Assembly: GCA_017745195.1 (NCBI GenBank)
Contig: JAGHZW010000235.1
Location: 16,611 to 80,610, forward strand
Direction of reading: 5' to 3'
DNA length: 64,000 bases
Origin: Pseudoxanthomonas sp.
Lineage (GTDB): Bacteria; Pseudomonadota; Gammaproteobacteria; Xanthomonadales; Xanthomonadaceae
Both the position numbers and the translations under genes were made by a program. Shown here piece by piece: positions 51,578 to 60,751 of this stretch. The notes under the pieces were generated by a model. That model saw only the letters and a list, made by a program, of their open reading frames with translations, was not told where the DNA came from and ran no database searches. Positions within the stretch are counted from its first letter, which is position 1, and each line of letters starts with the position of its first letter.

Positions 51578-52699
51578 TCAGGCCCAGCCCGCCGCCTCGA
51601 CCGCCTTGAAGATCAGGTAGGCCACGCTGGCCGCGGCGGGGATCGTCAGGATCCAGGCCCACACGATCCGCTCGACCACGCCGAGCTTGAGCGCGCGCGG
51701 GTTCTTGGCGAAGCCCACGCCCATGATCGCCGTGGAGATGCTGTGCGTGGTCGACACCGGCATGCCGAAGTGCGCCGCCACGGTCAGCACCGTGGCCGAG
51801 CTGGTCTCGGCGGCGAAACCGTGGATCGGGTGCAGCTTGACCATCTTGTGGCCGAGCGTCTTGATGATCCGCCAGCCGCCGGAAGCCGTGCCCGCCGCCA
51901 TCACCACCGCGCAGGTCAGCACGATCCACATCGCGATCTGCGGGCCGTCGCCCGTGCCCGGATGCAGGAACGACAGCCAGCCCGGCAGGTTGTCCAGCTG
52001 CCCGCTCGACTCGGCGCCGATCAGGGTCAGGGCGATGATGCCCATGGTCTTCTGCGCGTCGTTGTGGCCGTGCGCGTAACCCATGTACGCGGCCGACAGG
52101 ATCTGCGCCTTGCCGAAGAACGCGTTGACCCAGCGCGGCCGCGCCAGCCGCCCCAGCACCCCGCCGGCGCGGGCCATGCCGGCGATGATCGCCCACAGCA
52201 GCAGCATCATCGCCACGCCGAGGACGAAACCGGCCAGCGGCGAGGTGACCATCGGCAGGAACACCTTCCACAGCAGGCCCTTGTTCTTGACCCAGTTGCC
52301 GACCGGCTCGGACCAGACCAGCGCGTTCCAGTCGTTGTGCGCGGCGGCCAGCGCGGCGCCGCACAGGCCGCCGATCAGCGCGTGCGAGGACGAGGACGGC
52401 AGGCCGAACCACCAGGTCAGCAGGTTCCAGGCGATACCGCCGAGCAGCGCGCACAGGATCACCTGCGAGGAGGCCTCGACCACGTCGGTGTTGACGATGC
52501 CAGTCGCAATCGTCGCCGCCACCGCGGTGCCGGTCAGCGCGCCGACCAGGTTCATGCCCGCCGCCAGCGACACCGCCGCGCCCGGCGACAGCACCTTGGT
52601 CGCCACCACCGTGGCGATCGAGTTGGCGGTGTCGTGGAAGCCGTTGATGAACTCGAACACCAGCGCCACGAACACCACCACCAGAACCAGCGTCAGCAT
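51578..52699 (-). CDS. Inorganic phosphate transporter (PiT family)
   Basis: EFINGFHDTANSIATVVATKVLSP, YAHGHNDAQKTMGII, SSATVLTVAAHFGMPVSTTHSIS. Confidence 0.95.
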   Translation of the reverse strand: MLTLVLVVVFVALVFEFINGFHDTANSIATVVATKVLSPGAAVSLAAGMNLVGALTGTAVAATIATGIVNTDVVEASSQVILCALLGGIAWNLLTWWFGLPSSSSHALIGGLCGAALAAAHNDWNALVWSEPVGNWVKNKGLLWKVFLPMVTSPLAGFVLGVAMMLLLWAIIAGMARAGGVLGRLARPRWVNAFFGKAQILSAAYMGYAHGHNDAQKTMGIIALTLIGAESSGQLDNLPGWLSFLHPGTGDGPQIAMWIVLTCAVVMAAGTASGGWRIIKTLGHKMVKLHPIHGFAAETSSATVLTVAAHFGMPVSTTHSISTAIMGVGFAKNPRALKLGVVERIVWAWILTIPAAASVAYLIFKAVEAAGWA

Positions 52700-52751
52700 G
52701 GCGCGCCCTCGCTCGGTCGACTACTCCATGCCGCCACCTCGCCCGCGCACA

Positions 52752-52842
52752 GCCCCCTTGAGTCAAGGGGGCGACCTCGCTGCAGGGCAGCGAGGTGGGG
52801 GATGTGGAAGCACGCACGGGGGACATCGGCGCAGCCGATGTC
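52752..52842. repeat. Cluster of three perfect stem-loops in the DUF47-PiT intergenic region
   Basis: 52752-52772 GCCCCCTTGAGTCAAGGGGGC; 52774-52796 ACCTCGCTGC-AGG-GCAGCGAGGT; 52822-52842 GACATCGGC-GCA-GCCGATGTC. Confidence 0.85.
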
Positions 52843-52886
52843 TGGCCCACCGAAGCCGGTCCCATACGAAAGCCGCGCGACGCCCA

Positions 52887-53513
52887 TCACGAATTCTTCA
52901 GCACGATCTGGTAGGCGGTCACGCCGGCCTCGCGGCAGCGATCGATGGCCTTCTCCAGGATCTCGAAGAACTCCTTGAGCAGGAACATCTGCAGGTGGTC
53001 CAGGCGGCCGGAATAGATGTCGCGGTACAGCTCGAGCATCAGCCGGTCGGCCTCGTTCTCGATCGCGCGCAGCTTCTCGTTGAGCGCGGTCATCTTGTCC
53101 AGGTTCATGTGCCGCAGCTCATGGACCATCTCCACCACCACGCCGGCGGCCTGTTCCAGCATCGCCGCGCGCGGGGCGAAGTCGATGTGGGCCAGGTGCT
53201 GGGTCGCCAGCGCGTAGCGGTCGGCGAACTTCTCGATCTGCTTGGGGATCTTGTACAGCGCCGAACCCAGCGCCTCGATGTCCTCGCGCTCGATCGGGGT
53301 GATGAAGCTGTCCACCAGCGCCTTGCCGATCTTTTCCGAAGCGGTGCGCTCGCGCTGGCGGGCCAGCTTGAACGCGTCCAGCGCGGGCTGCCGGTCGGAG
53401 GCCTTCATCATCTGGTACAGCGCCTTGGCGCTTTCGTGGGCGGCTTCGGCCGCCTCGTCCAGGAGCACGAAGAACTGCTTGCCGGAGCCGAAGATCGTCT
53501 GCAGGGAGAACAT
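52887..53513 (-). CDS. DUF47 / PhoU-like phosphate transport regulator
   Basis: FFVLLDEAAEAAHESAKALYQMM..REDIEALGSALYKIPKQIEKFADRY; upstream of PiT. Confidence 0.93.
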   Translation of the reverse strand: MFSLQTIFGSGKQFFVLLDEAAEAAHESAKALYQMMKASDRQPALDAFKLARQRERTASEKIGKALVDSFITPIEREDIEALGSALYKIPKQIEKFADRYALATQHLAHIDFAPRAAMLEQAAGVVVEMVHELRHMNLDKMTALNEKLRAIENEADRLMLELYRDIYSGRLDHLQMFLLKEFFEILEKAIDRCREAGVTAYQIVLKNS

Positions 53514-53745
53514 GCGTAGGGGTCCGCCGCCTCGGGAGGGGCGGCCAAATGCCGCGGAATTATGACAGCCCGGGCGGTACCGGGGTACCCGGCACGCGCA
53601 TGAAAGCGCCTGCACCGGCTCTGCTAAGATGCGCCCGTGCCGCCGGCACATCCTATGGACGACGACCTTACCTCCCCGCCCAGCCGCCCCCGCCCTGCGC
53701 GCACCGGCCCCCTGATTCCGTCGCCACGCCGCGGGGTACCGCCGC

Positions 53746-55092
53746 ATGGTTGAGCTGCTGATCGTCCTGGCCCTGGTCCTGCTCAACGGCTTCTTCGCGA
53801 TGTCGGAGATGTCGGTGATGACCTCGCGCAGGAGCCGGCTCAAGCAGCTGGCCCAGTCGAGCAAGCGCGCGGCCAAGGCCCTGGCCCTGTCCGAGAAGCC
53901 CGAAGCGTTCCTGTCGACGGTGCAGATCGGCATCACCCTGATCGGCATCCTGACCGGCCTGTTCGGCGGCGAGGCGATCGGCCTGGCCATCGCCAGCCGG
54001 CTGCAGGACCTGTTCCCCTCGCTGTCGGCGACGTTCACCTTCGCCGGCGAACCGCAGCCGTGGTCGGCCCTGATCGGCAAGACCCTGGCCGTCGCCCTGA
54101 TCACCTTCCTGACCCTGATCTTCGGCGAGCTGGTGCCCAAGCGCCTGGCGATCACCGCGCCGGAGGACATCGCCGGCTATGTCGCCCTGCCGATGGGCTG
54201 GCTGGCCAGGATCGCCTTCCCGTTCGTGTGGCTGCTGTCGCACAGCACCCGCCTGGTGCTGCGCCTGCTCGGCCTGGGCAAGGACGAGGCCAGCACGATC
54301 AGCGAGGAGGAGATCCGCATGCTGGTGGCCGAGAGCCACGAGCAGGGCGTGATCGACGCGCACGAGCGCGACATGGTCAACCGCGTGATCCGCCTGGGCG
54401 ACCGTACCGCCGCCAGCCTGATGACCCCGCGCAACCGCATCGCCTGGCTCGATACCCGCGCCGCGCTCGAGGAGAACCTCGAGACGATGCGCGAGTACCA
54501 GTTCTCGCGCTACCCGGTCTATCGTGGCAACGACCAGGACGTGGCCGGCGTCCTCGAGGTCAAGTCGCTGCTGCACGCACCCGACGCGCTGCAGGACACC
54601 GGCCTGTTCCGGACGCTGCGCACGCCGCTGTTCGTGTCCGAATCAACCCACGCGATGAAGCTGCTGGAGATCTTCCGCGAGGAGCAGCATTCGCTGGCGC
54701 TGGTCGTGGACGAGTACGGCGAGATCCAGGGCCTGGTGACGGTCAGCGACCTGATGGGTGCGATCGTCGGCCGCCTGCAGGCGGTGGAAAACACCGACGA
54801 GGACGCGCTGGTGGTGACGCGCGAGGACGGTTCGCTGCTGGTCGGCGGCACCCTGCCGACCGACGACCTGCGCGAACTCATGGATGGCGCCGCGCTGCCG
54901 GACGCCGAGGAAGGCGACTACCACACGCTCGCCGGCATGTGCATCGCGCACTTCGGCCGCATCCCCAACGTCGGCGAGTATTTCGACTGGGCCGGGTGGC
55001 GGATCGAGATCGTCGACCTGGACGGCGCACGCATCGACAAGCTGCTGCTGCGCCGGTTGCCGCAGCATGACGGCAATGAACTCGCCATCTAG
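53746..55092 (+). CDS. Hemolysin-family/CorC-like protein (DUF21-CBS-CorC/HlyC)
   Basis: LNGFFAMSEMSVMTSRRSRLKQLA, LIFGELVPKRLAI, VDEYGEIQGLVTVSDLMGAIVG, FGRIPNVGEYFDWAGWRIEIVDLDGARIDKLLLRR. Confidence 0.94.
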   Translation: MVELLIVLALVLLNGFFAMSEMSVMTSRRSRLKQLAQSSKRAAKALALSEKPEAFLSTVQIGITLIGILTGLFGGEAIGLAIASRLQDLFPSLSATFTFAGEPQPWSALIGKTLAVALITFLTLIFGELVPKRLAITAPEDIAGYVALPMGWLARIAFPFVWLLSHSTRLVLRLLGLGKDEASTISEEEIRMLVAESHEQGVIDAHERDMVNRVIRLGDRTAASLMTPRNRIAWLDTRAALEENLETMREYQFSRYPVYRGNDQDVAGVLEVKSLLHAPDALQDTGLFRTLRTPLFVSESTHAMKLLEIFREEQHSLALVVDEYGEIQGLVTVSDLMGAIVGRLQAVENTDEDALVVTREDGSLLVGGTLPTDDLRELMDGAALPDAEEGDYHTLAGMCIAHFGRIPNVGEYFDWAGWRIEIVDLDGARIDKLLLRRLPQHDGNELAI

Positions 55093-55756
55093 CAGAGGGC
55101 CCTCGGAAAGCCCGCCGCCCGGCGACGGGTCGGCCGGGAACGATCCGCCAGCGGGCAATGGCATCGCCCGCCTGCTGCAGTCCTTCACCCACGGCGACCA
55201 GGACCAGGTGCTGACCCTGGACGGCCTGCTGAACGGCCTGGGCCGCAGTGCCTTCGGCATGTTCCTGTTCGTTTCGGTGCTGCCGGGCTTCATTCCCGTG
55301 CCCGGCGCGGCCGGCGCGATCAGCGGCCCGCTGCTGGTGCTGATCGGCCTGCAGATGATGGTCGGCCTGCGCCACCCCTGGCTGCCGGGCTTCATCGGGC
55401 GACGCGGCCCGCGCCGCAGCACGATGGCGCGGTTCTGCACGCGGATCTCGTCCTGGATGGAGCGGCTGGAACACCTGGTGCGGCCGCGCATGCAGGTGCT
55501 GACCGGCAACCGCGCCGCCAGCGCGTTCACCGGCCTGCTGCTGATCGCGCTGGGGGTGCTGCTGGCACTGCCGCTGCCGATGACCAACTACGTCTTCGCC
55601 GGGCTGGCGCTGCTGTTCGCGCTGGCGCTGATGGAGCGCGATGGCGCCCTGCTGCTGGTCCTGTGGGTGGTCTGCAGCGCCGGACTGCTTTCGATGGCGC
55701 TGCTGTCGGAACGGCTGGTCGTCGTCATCGGCCACTGGCTCGACCGGCTGTTCTAG
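55067..55756 (+). CDS. ExoD family exopolysaccharide-synthesis membrane protein
   Basis: GRSAFGMFLFVSVLPGFIPVPGAAGAISGPLLVLIGLQMMVGLRHPWLP; overlaps upstream gene end; alternative start 55076. Confidence 0.85.
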   Translation: MTAMNSPSSRGPSESPPPGDGSAGNDPPAGNGIARLLQSFTHGDQDQVLTLDGLLNGLGRSAFGMFLFVSVLPGFIPVPGAAGAISGPLLVLIGLQMMVGLRHPWLPGFIGRRGPRRSTMARFCTRISSWMERLEHLVRPRMQVLTGNRAASAFTGLLLIALGVLLALPLPMTNYVFAGLALLFALALMERDGALLLVLWVVCSAGLLSMALLSERLVVVIGHWLDRLF

Positions 55757-55815
55757 CCCGGCTGTTCTAGCCTGGCCGTTCCAGCCTGGCTGCTCCAGCG
55801 CGACGGCTCCAGTGC
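55746..55815 (+). repeat. 14-bp tandem repeat x5 across the exoD-like stop codon
   Basis: ggctgttctagccc|ggctgttctagcct|ggccgttccagcct|ggctgctccagcgc|gacggctccagtgc. Confidence 0.85.
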
Positions 55816-55847
55816 GGCCGGCCAGCCGGCCCGCCCTGCCCGGCCGG

Positions 55848-57977
55848 TCAGCGTCCGCGGCGCGCCAGCAGGTGCGCGAACTCGGTGGCGCTGATCGGAT
55901 GGCTGAGCCAGTAGCCCTGGACGAGGTCGCAGCCGCGCTCGGCCAGCAGGTTGTACTGCACTTCCTTCTCCACGCCCTCGGCCACGACCGTGATGCCCAG
56001 CGAATGGGCCATGGCGATGATCGCCGTGGTCAGGGCCAGGTCGTCCGGATCGCGCTGCAGGTCGGCGACGAAGCTGCGGTCGATCTTGACCCCGTCCACC
56101 GGCACCCGGCGCAGGTGGCTCAGGCCGGAGAAGCCGGTACCGAAGTCGTCCAGCCACACCTTGACCCCGGTGCTGTGCAGGCGCGCGAGCATCGCCGCGG
56201 CCTGCAGCTCGTCGCTGATCACCGCTGTCTCGGTCAGCTCCAGGTGCAGGCTCGATGCCGGCAGGCCGGTCTCGCGCAGGCATTCGGCGACGATGTCCGG
56301 CAGGTCGCCCTTGCGCAGCTGGCGCGGCGACACGTTGACCGAGACGAACAGACGCTCGCCACCTTCGGCCATGCTCGACCAGCGCACGGCCTCGTCGCAC
56401 GCCGCGCGCAGCACGCGCGGGCCGATGCCCTCGATCAGGCCGCTCTGCTCGGCCACGTCGATGAACACCGACGGCGCGATCATGCCCAGCATCGGGTGCT
56501 GCCAGCGCAGCAGTGCCTCGGCGCCGACCACGCGGCCGTCGCTGGTCCTGCACACCGGCTGGTAGACCACGCTCAGCTCGCCGCGCTCCCAGGCGCCGCG
56601 CAGCTCCTGCTCCATGTGCACGCGGCGCTCGACCGCATGGTCCATCGCCCGGCTGTAGAAGCGGTAGCCGTTCTTGCCGGCGAGCTTGGCCTGGTACATG
56701 GCGATGTCGCCGTTCTTCATCAGCGCGCTGGCGCTGGAAGCGTCCTCGGGGAACAGGGTGATGCCGATGGAGGTGCCGAGGAACACCTGGCGGTCGTGGA
56801 TGTCCAGCGGCCGGCGCAGTTCGGCCACCAGCACCTCGGCCAGTCGGGTCGCGGCGGCACGCACGTCGCCTTCCTGGATCAGGATCACGAACTCGTCGCC
56901 GCCGAAGCGCGCCAGCAGCGCGTCGTCGCCGCCGTACTTGCCGACGGCCTCGCGGATCCGCATCGAGAACTGCAGCAGCGCCTCGTCGCCGGCCTCGTGG
57001 CCGAGCGTGTCGTTGACCCGCTTGAAGTCGTCGATGTCGGCGAACAGCAACGCCAGCTGGCGGCCGGCGCCGCGCAGCAGCATCAACCGGTGGTCCAGGC
57101 TCTCGCGGAACGCCAGCCGGTTGGTCAGCCCGGTGAGCGCGTCGGTGTAGGCCATGCGCCGCACCTCGCGGTCGTGGCGGGCCACCGCCTCGCTCATCCG
57201 GCCGAAGGTGCGGACCAGCTCGCCCATCTCGTCGGTGCGCGTGCTGTCCAGGCGCTCGACCGTGTAGTCGCCTTCCTCAATCCGCCGCGCAGCCGCGGCC
57301 AGCCAGCGGATCGGCCGCACCAGCGTGCGTTGCACGTACCAGGCGGCGAGGATCGAGACCAGCGCGAGCAGGCCCAGCGGCAGCGCCAGCCAGTAGAGGT
57401 GGCGCCGCGCCAGGTCGTCCATCAGCGCGCGCAGTTCGGCCAGGTTCTTCTGCTCGTAGCCGTTGGCCACTTCCAGGTTCAGCCCGACCCTCACCCCGCC
57501 GATCCGCTCGCTGCCGACCATCACCGGCGCCGACGCATCGAGCACCGTGGGCGAGGCCTGCAGGGACAGCCCGTCGGCGGCGATGGCCTGCGCGGCCAGC
57601 GGATCGTCCATCACCTTGCCGTAGTCGGCGATCTCCACCGAGCCGTCGTGGACCAGGCGCCCGTCGAGGTCGTAGACCTGGATGTACTGGACCAGCTTGC
57701 CGCGGGCGTTGTCGCGCAGCACCGTGCCGATTTCGTCCAGGTCGCGGTAGTACATCGGGTTGGCGAGGTTTTCGGCCAGCTGCCGCGCCAGCGACGCGGC
57801 CTGCTCGCGCAGGTAGCCGTCGACCAGGCGATGCACCGCCTCGCCGCTCAACGCCTCGGTCTCCTCGCGGATCTGATGCTGGCGCTGCGTCAGCAGGCCC
57901 AGCACCAGCGCGACCACGCCGAGCATCAGCGTGATCGCCACCAGGAACCGCGCCTGCAGGCCGAACCTGAACTTCAT
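55848..57977 (-). CDS. GGDEF-EAL c-di-GMP enzyme with HAMP and periplasmic sensor region
   Basis: LARFGGDEFVILIQEG, VVGAEALLRWQHP, WLDDFGTGFSGLSHLRRVPVDGVKIDRSFV. Confidence 0.95.
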   Translation of the reverse strand: MKFRFGLQARFLVAITLMLGVVALVLGLLTQRQHQIREETEALSGEAVHRLVDGYLREQAASLARQLAENLANPMYYRDLDEIGTVLRDNARGKLVQYIQVYDLDGRLVHDGSVEIADYGKVMDDPLAAQAIAADGLSLQASPTVLDASAPVMVGSERIGGVRVGLNLEVANGYEQKNLAELRALMDDLARRHLYWLALPLGLLALVSILAAWYVQRTLVRPIRWLAAAARRIEEGDYTVERLDSTRTDEMGELVRTFGRMSEAVARHDREVRRMAYTDALTGLTNRLAFRESLDHRLMLLRGAGRQLALLFADIDDFKRVNDTLGHEAGDEALLQFSMRIREAVGKYGGDDALLARFGGDEFVILIQEGDVRAAATRLAEVLVAELRRPLDIHDRQVFLGTSIGITLFPEDASSASALMKNGDIAMYQAKLAGKNGYRFYSRAMDHAVERRVHMEQELRGAWERGELSVVYQPVCRTSDGRVVGAEALLRWQHPMLGMIAPSVFIDVAEQSGLIEGIGPRVLRAACDEAVRWSSMAEGGERLFVSVNVSPRQLRKGDLPDIVAECLRETGLPASSLHLELTETAVISDELQAAAMLARLHSTGVKVWLDDFGTGFSGLSHLRRVPVDGVKIDRSFVADLQRDPDDLALTTAIIAMAHSLGITVVAEGVEKEVQYNLLAERGCDLVQGYWLSHPISATEFAHLLARRGR

Positions 57978-58927
57978 TCGACCTCCGAACGCACGCGCTG
58001 CACGCCCTTGCGCAAGGCATCCAGTGCCTGCTCCGACGCGGGGTCCAGGGCCATGAAGCGCGAGGTGTTGAAGAACAGCTTCAGGGCGTCGCGCGCGGCC
58101 GGGTCATCGGCCGCCTGCAGCAGCACCTCGCGCAGCCGCGCCTCGACCTTCGGATCGATGCCTGCGCGGACCAGTTCCAGCGCGCGCGGATAGGGGGCGC
58201 TTTCGTGGATGACGCGGAAGTCGGCGCGGAAGGCTTCCGGCACACGCTTCGGATCCTGCCAGTCGATGCTGCTGATGGCGCCCGCGTCGACCATGCCCTT
58301 GTGCACCCAGGAGGCGATGTTCAGTTCCGAGCGCGCGAACACGTAGCCGACCCGGTCCGGCGATGGCCTGTCCGACGGCGCCAGCAGTATCTCCGGCGCC
58401 AGGCCCGCGTCGAGCAGCTCGGTCATCGGCACCATGTAGGCGCTCGTCGAGGCGGTGCTCTGCAGGGCCAGGGTACGGCCGCGCAGGTCCTGCAGCCCCT
58501 GGATGCGGTTGTCGTGGCGCGCGAAGAACACGGTGTGGTAGCTGCTGACCCCGTTGCGCTCGGTCAGCAGCAGCGGCCGCGCGGCGGCGCGCTGTTGCAG
58601 CTGCACGGCGGTACTGGCGGTCTCGGTCACCCAGTCGACGCGGTTGCGCCGCAGATAGCTGGCCATCTGCTGCGCATCGCGGGCCATGAGGATGCGGCCC
58701 TCGGTGATGCCGACGTCGCGCATCCGCGGCACGACGTAGTCGAGCAATGGCTTGAGCTGCGCGTAATGGGCGTTGGGATCGTCGCTGATGCGGCCGAGGA
58801 CCAGCACGTGGGCGTCCTCGGAGGCGTAGGCCGGCACTCCCACCACGACCAGGACGGCAACCCAGCACGCCGCCTGGATCCATCTACGCACTCTGGACAA
58901 CGCACGTCCCCCCGCTCGTTTGTCCAA
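57974..58927 (-). CDS. PhnD-like phosphate/phosphonate-type substrate-binding protein
   Basis: HVLVLGRISDDPNAHYAQLKPLLDYV..DWVTETASTAVQLQQRA..SYHTVFFARHDNRIQGLQDLRGRTLALQSTASTSAYMVP; signal/anchor; ATGA overlap with the GGDEF-EAL gene. Confidence 0.86.
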   Translation of the reverse strand: MDKRAGGRALSRVRRWIQAACWVAVLVVVGVPAYASEDAHVLVLGRISDDPNAHYAQLKPLLDYVVPRMRDVGITEGRILMARDAQQMASYLRRNRVDWVTETASTAVQLQQRAAARPLLLTERNGVSSYHTVFFARHDNRIQGLQDLRGRTLALQSTASTSAYMVPMTELLDAGLAPEILLAPSDRPSPDRVGYVFARSELNIASWVHKGMVDAGAISSIDWQDPKRVPEAFRADFRVIHESAPYPRALELVRAGIDPKVEARLREVLLQAADDPAARDALKLFFNTSRFMALDPASEQALDALRKGVQRVRSEVE

Positions 58928-58944
58928 GCCTAGCGAAAACCGGC

Positions 58945-59736
58945 TCAGGGCGACAGACGCCCGGACTCGTCCGCCAGCCGCGCCATCCGCTGCGCGTCGG
59001 CCAGCACCCCGCGCAGCAGGCGGACCTCGTTCACGGTCAGGTCGGTGCGCAGGAACAGCCGGCGCAGCTTGCGCATGGCCGAGTCCGGGGTGCGGCCCTT
59101 GTGGAAGTCGATCGCATCCAGCGTCTCGGCCAACTGCGAGAAGAAACCCTCGACCTGTTCATGCGTGGCCGGCAGGTCGTCCGACCGCGGCACCACTGCA
59201 TCCGCAGGCGCGGCGGCGAGCAGGGCGCGGCGCACCTCGTAGGCCAGCACCTGCACCGCGGCGGCGAGATTGAGCGAGCTGAACGCCGGATCCGACGGGA
59301 TGTGCACCGAGGCGTGGCACAGCTGCAGTTCCTCGTTGGTCAGGCCGGTGCGTTCGCGCCCGAACACGAGCGCCACCGGCCCTTCGGCGGCGAAGCGCAG
59401 CAGCCGCGCTGCGCCCGCGTCCGGATCGAGCTGTTCCAGCTGCACCCGCCGGCTGCGCGCGGTGCAGCCCAGCACCAGCCGGCAGTCGGCGACCGCCTCG
59501 GCCAGGGTCGCGTGGACCGGCGCGGCTTCGAGCAGGTCCTCGGCACCGGCCGAGCGCCGGTAGGCGTCGTCGTCGAGCGGCTTTTCCGGCGCGACCAGGA
59601 CCAGCCGGGACAGGCCCATGGTCTTCGTCGCGCGGGCGGCCGCGCCGATGTTGCCCGGATGCTGGGTACCGACCAGGACAATGCGGATCTGGCCGGCCAG
59701 GCCGGCGGCGTTGGATTCGTTCAGGGGAGCTGGCAT
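58945..59736 (-). CDS. trmJ: tRNA (cytidine/uridine-2'-O-)-methyltransferase TrmJ
   Basis: IRIVLVGTQHPGNIGAAARATKTMGLSRLVLVAP, ALVFGRERTGLTNEELQLCHASVHIPSDPAFSSLNLAAAVQVLAYE. Confidence 0.95.
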   Translation of the reverse strand: MPAPLNESNAAGLAGQIRIVLVGTQHPGNIGAAARATKTMGLSRLVLVAPEKPLDDDAYRRSAGAEDLLEAAPVHATLAEAVADCRLVLGCTARSRRVQLEQLDPDAGAARLLRFAAEGPVALVFGRERTGLTNEELQLCHASVHIPSDPAFSSLNLAAAVQVLAYEVRRALLAAAPADAVVPRSDDLPATHEQVEGFFSQLAETLDAIDFHKGRTPDSAMRKLRRLFLRTDLTVNEVRLLRGVLADAQRMARLADESGRLSP

Positions 59737-59828
59737 GGCGCAGATGGTAAACTGCGCGACCGGCCATGCGGGCCGGACCGCTCTTTCCCTTCGCCCGTTC
59801 CGTCCCTGCCCTTCCGGGAGCCTTCGCC

Positions 59829-60653
59829 GTGCAATCCCCCGCCGTCAACGTCATGGTCAAGGCCGCCCGCCTCGGTGGCAACGTGTTGTTGCGCAACATC
59901 AACCGCCTCGATTCGCTCAACGTGGTCCAGAAGCAGCGCATGGACTACGCCAGCGAAGTCGATGCCGACGCCGAGAAGGCGATCGTCAAGGAACTGCGCC
60001 GGGCCTATCCGGACTACGGCGTGCTGGGCGAGGAAAGCGGCCACCAGGCCGGTCGCAACGGCCGCCTGCAGTGGGTGATCGATCCGCTCGACGGCACCAG
60101 CAACTACCTGCGCGGCTTCCCGCACTACTGCGTCTCGATCGCCCTGGTCGACAACGGCGAGCCGATCGACGCGGTGATCTTCGACCCGCTGCGCAATGAA
60201 CTGTTCACCGCCAGCCGCGGCGCCGGCGCTGTGCTCAACGACAAGAAGATCCGCGTGGCCGACCGCAAGGACCTGGCCGGCACCGTAGTCGGCACCGGCT
60301 TCCCGCCGCGCGAGCGCGCCCGCGCCAGCGCCCAGCTCAAGTGCGTGGACTCGCTGCTGGTCCAGGCCGAGGACGTGCGCCGCACCGGTTCGGCCGCACT
60401 GGACCTGGCCTACGTGGCCTGCGGCCGCCTGGACGCCTATTTCGAGGCCGGGGTGAAGGCCTGGGACATCGCTGCCGGCGTGCTGCTGGTGCGCGAGGCC
60501 GGTGGCCGGGTCTGCGATTTCCGCGGCGCCAACAGCGCACGCATGGACGAACGCGGCCCCGACGCCCGGCAGATCATCGCCGCCAACGTGAAGGTCGCCG
60601 ACGAACTGCAGAAGCTGGTGGTCAACACCGGCTATGCCGCCGCGTTCAACTGA
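59829..60653 (+). CDS. suhB: Inositol monophosphatase family protein SuhB
   Basis: [74 protein letters not shown] start. Confidence 0.94.
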   Translation: MQSPAVNVMVKAARLGGNVLLRNINRLDSLNVVQKQRMDYASEVDADAEKAIVKELRRAYPDYGVLGEESGHQAGRNGRLQWVIDPLDGTSNYLRGFPHYCVSIALVDNGEPIDAVIFDPLRNELFTASRGAGAVLNDKKIRVADRKDLAGTVVGTGFPPRERARASAQLKCVDSLLVQAEDVRRTGSAALDLAYVACGRLDAYFEAGVKAWDIAAGVLLVREAGGRVCDFRGANSARMDERGPDARQIIAANVKVADELQKLVVNTGYAAAFN

Positions 60654-60688
60654 CCCGGCGCCGCGGCCACGGGCCGCCTCGCCGCTGC

Positions 60689-60723
60689 AAAAAAAAAGCC
60701 GCCCGAAGGGCGGCTTTTTTTTT
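60689..60723. terminator. Bidirectional Rho-independent terminator between suhB and secF
   Basis: aaaaaaaaagccgccc-gaa-gggcggcttttttttt. Confidence 0.93.
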
Positions 60724-60751
60724 GTCCGGGCCTGCGGGGCCTGGCGGACGC

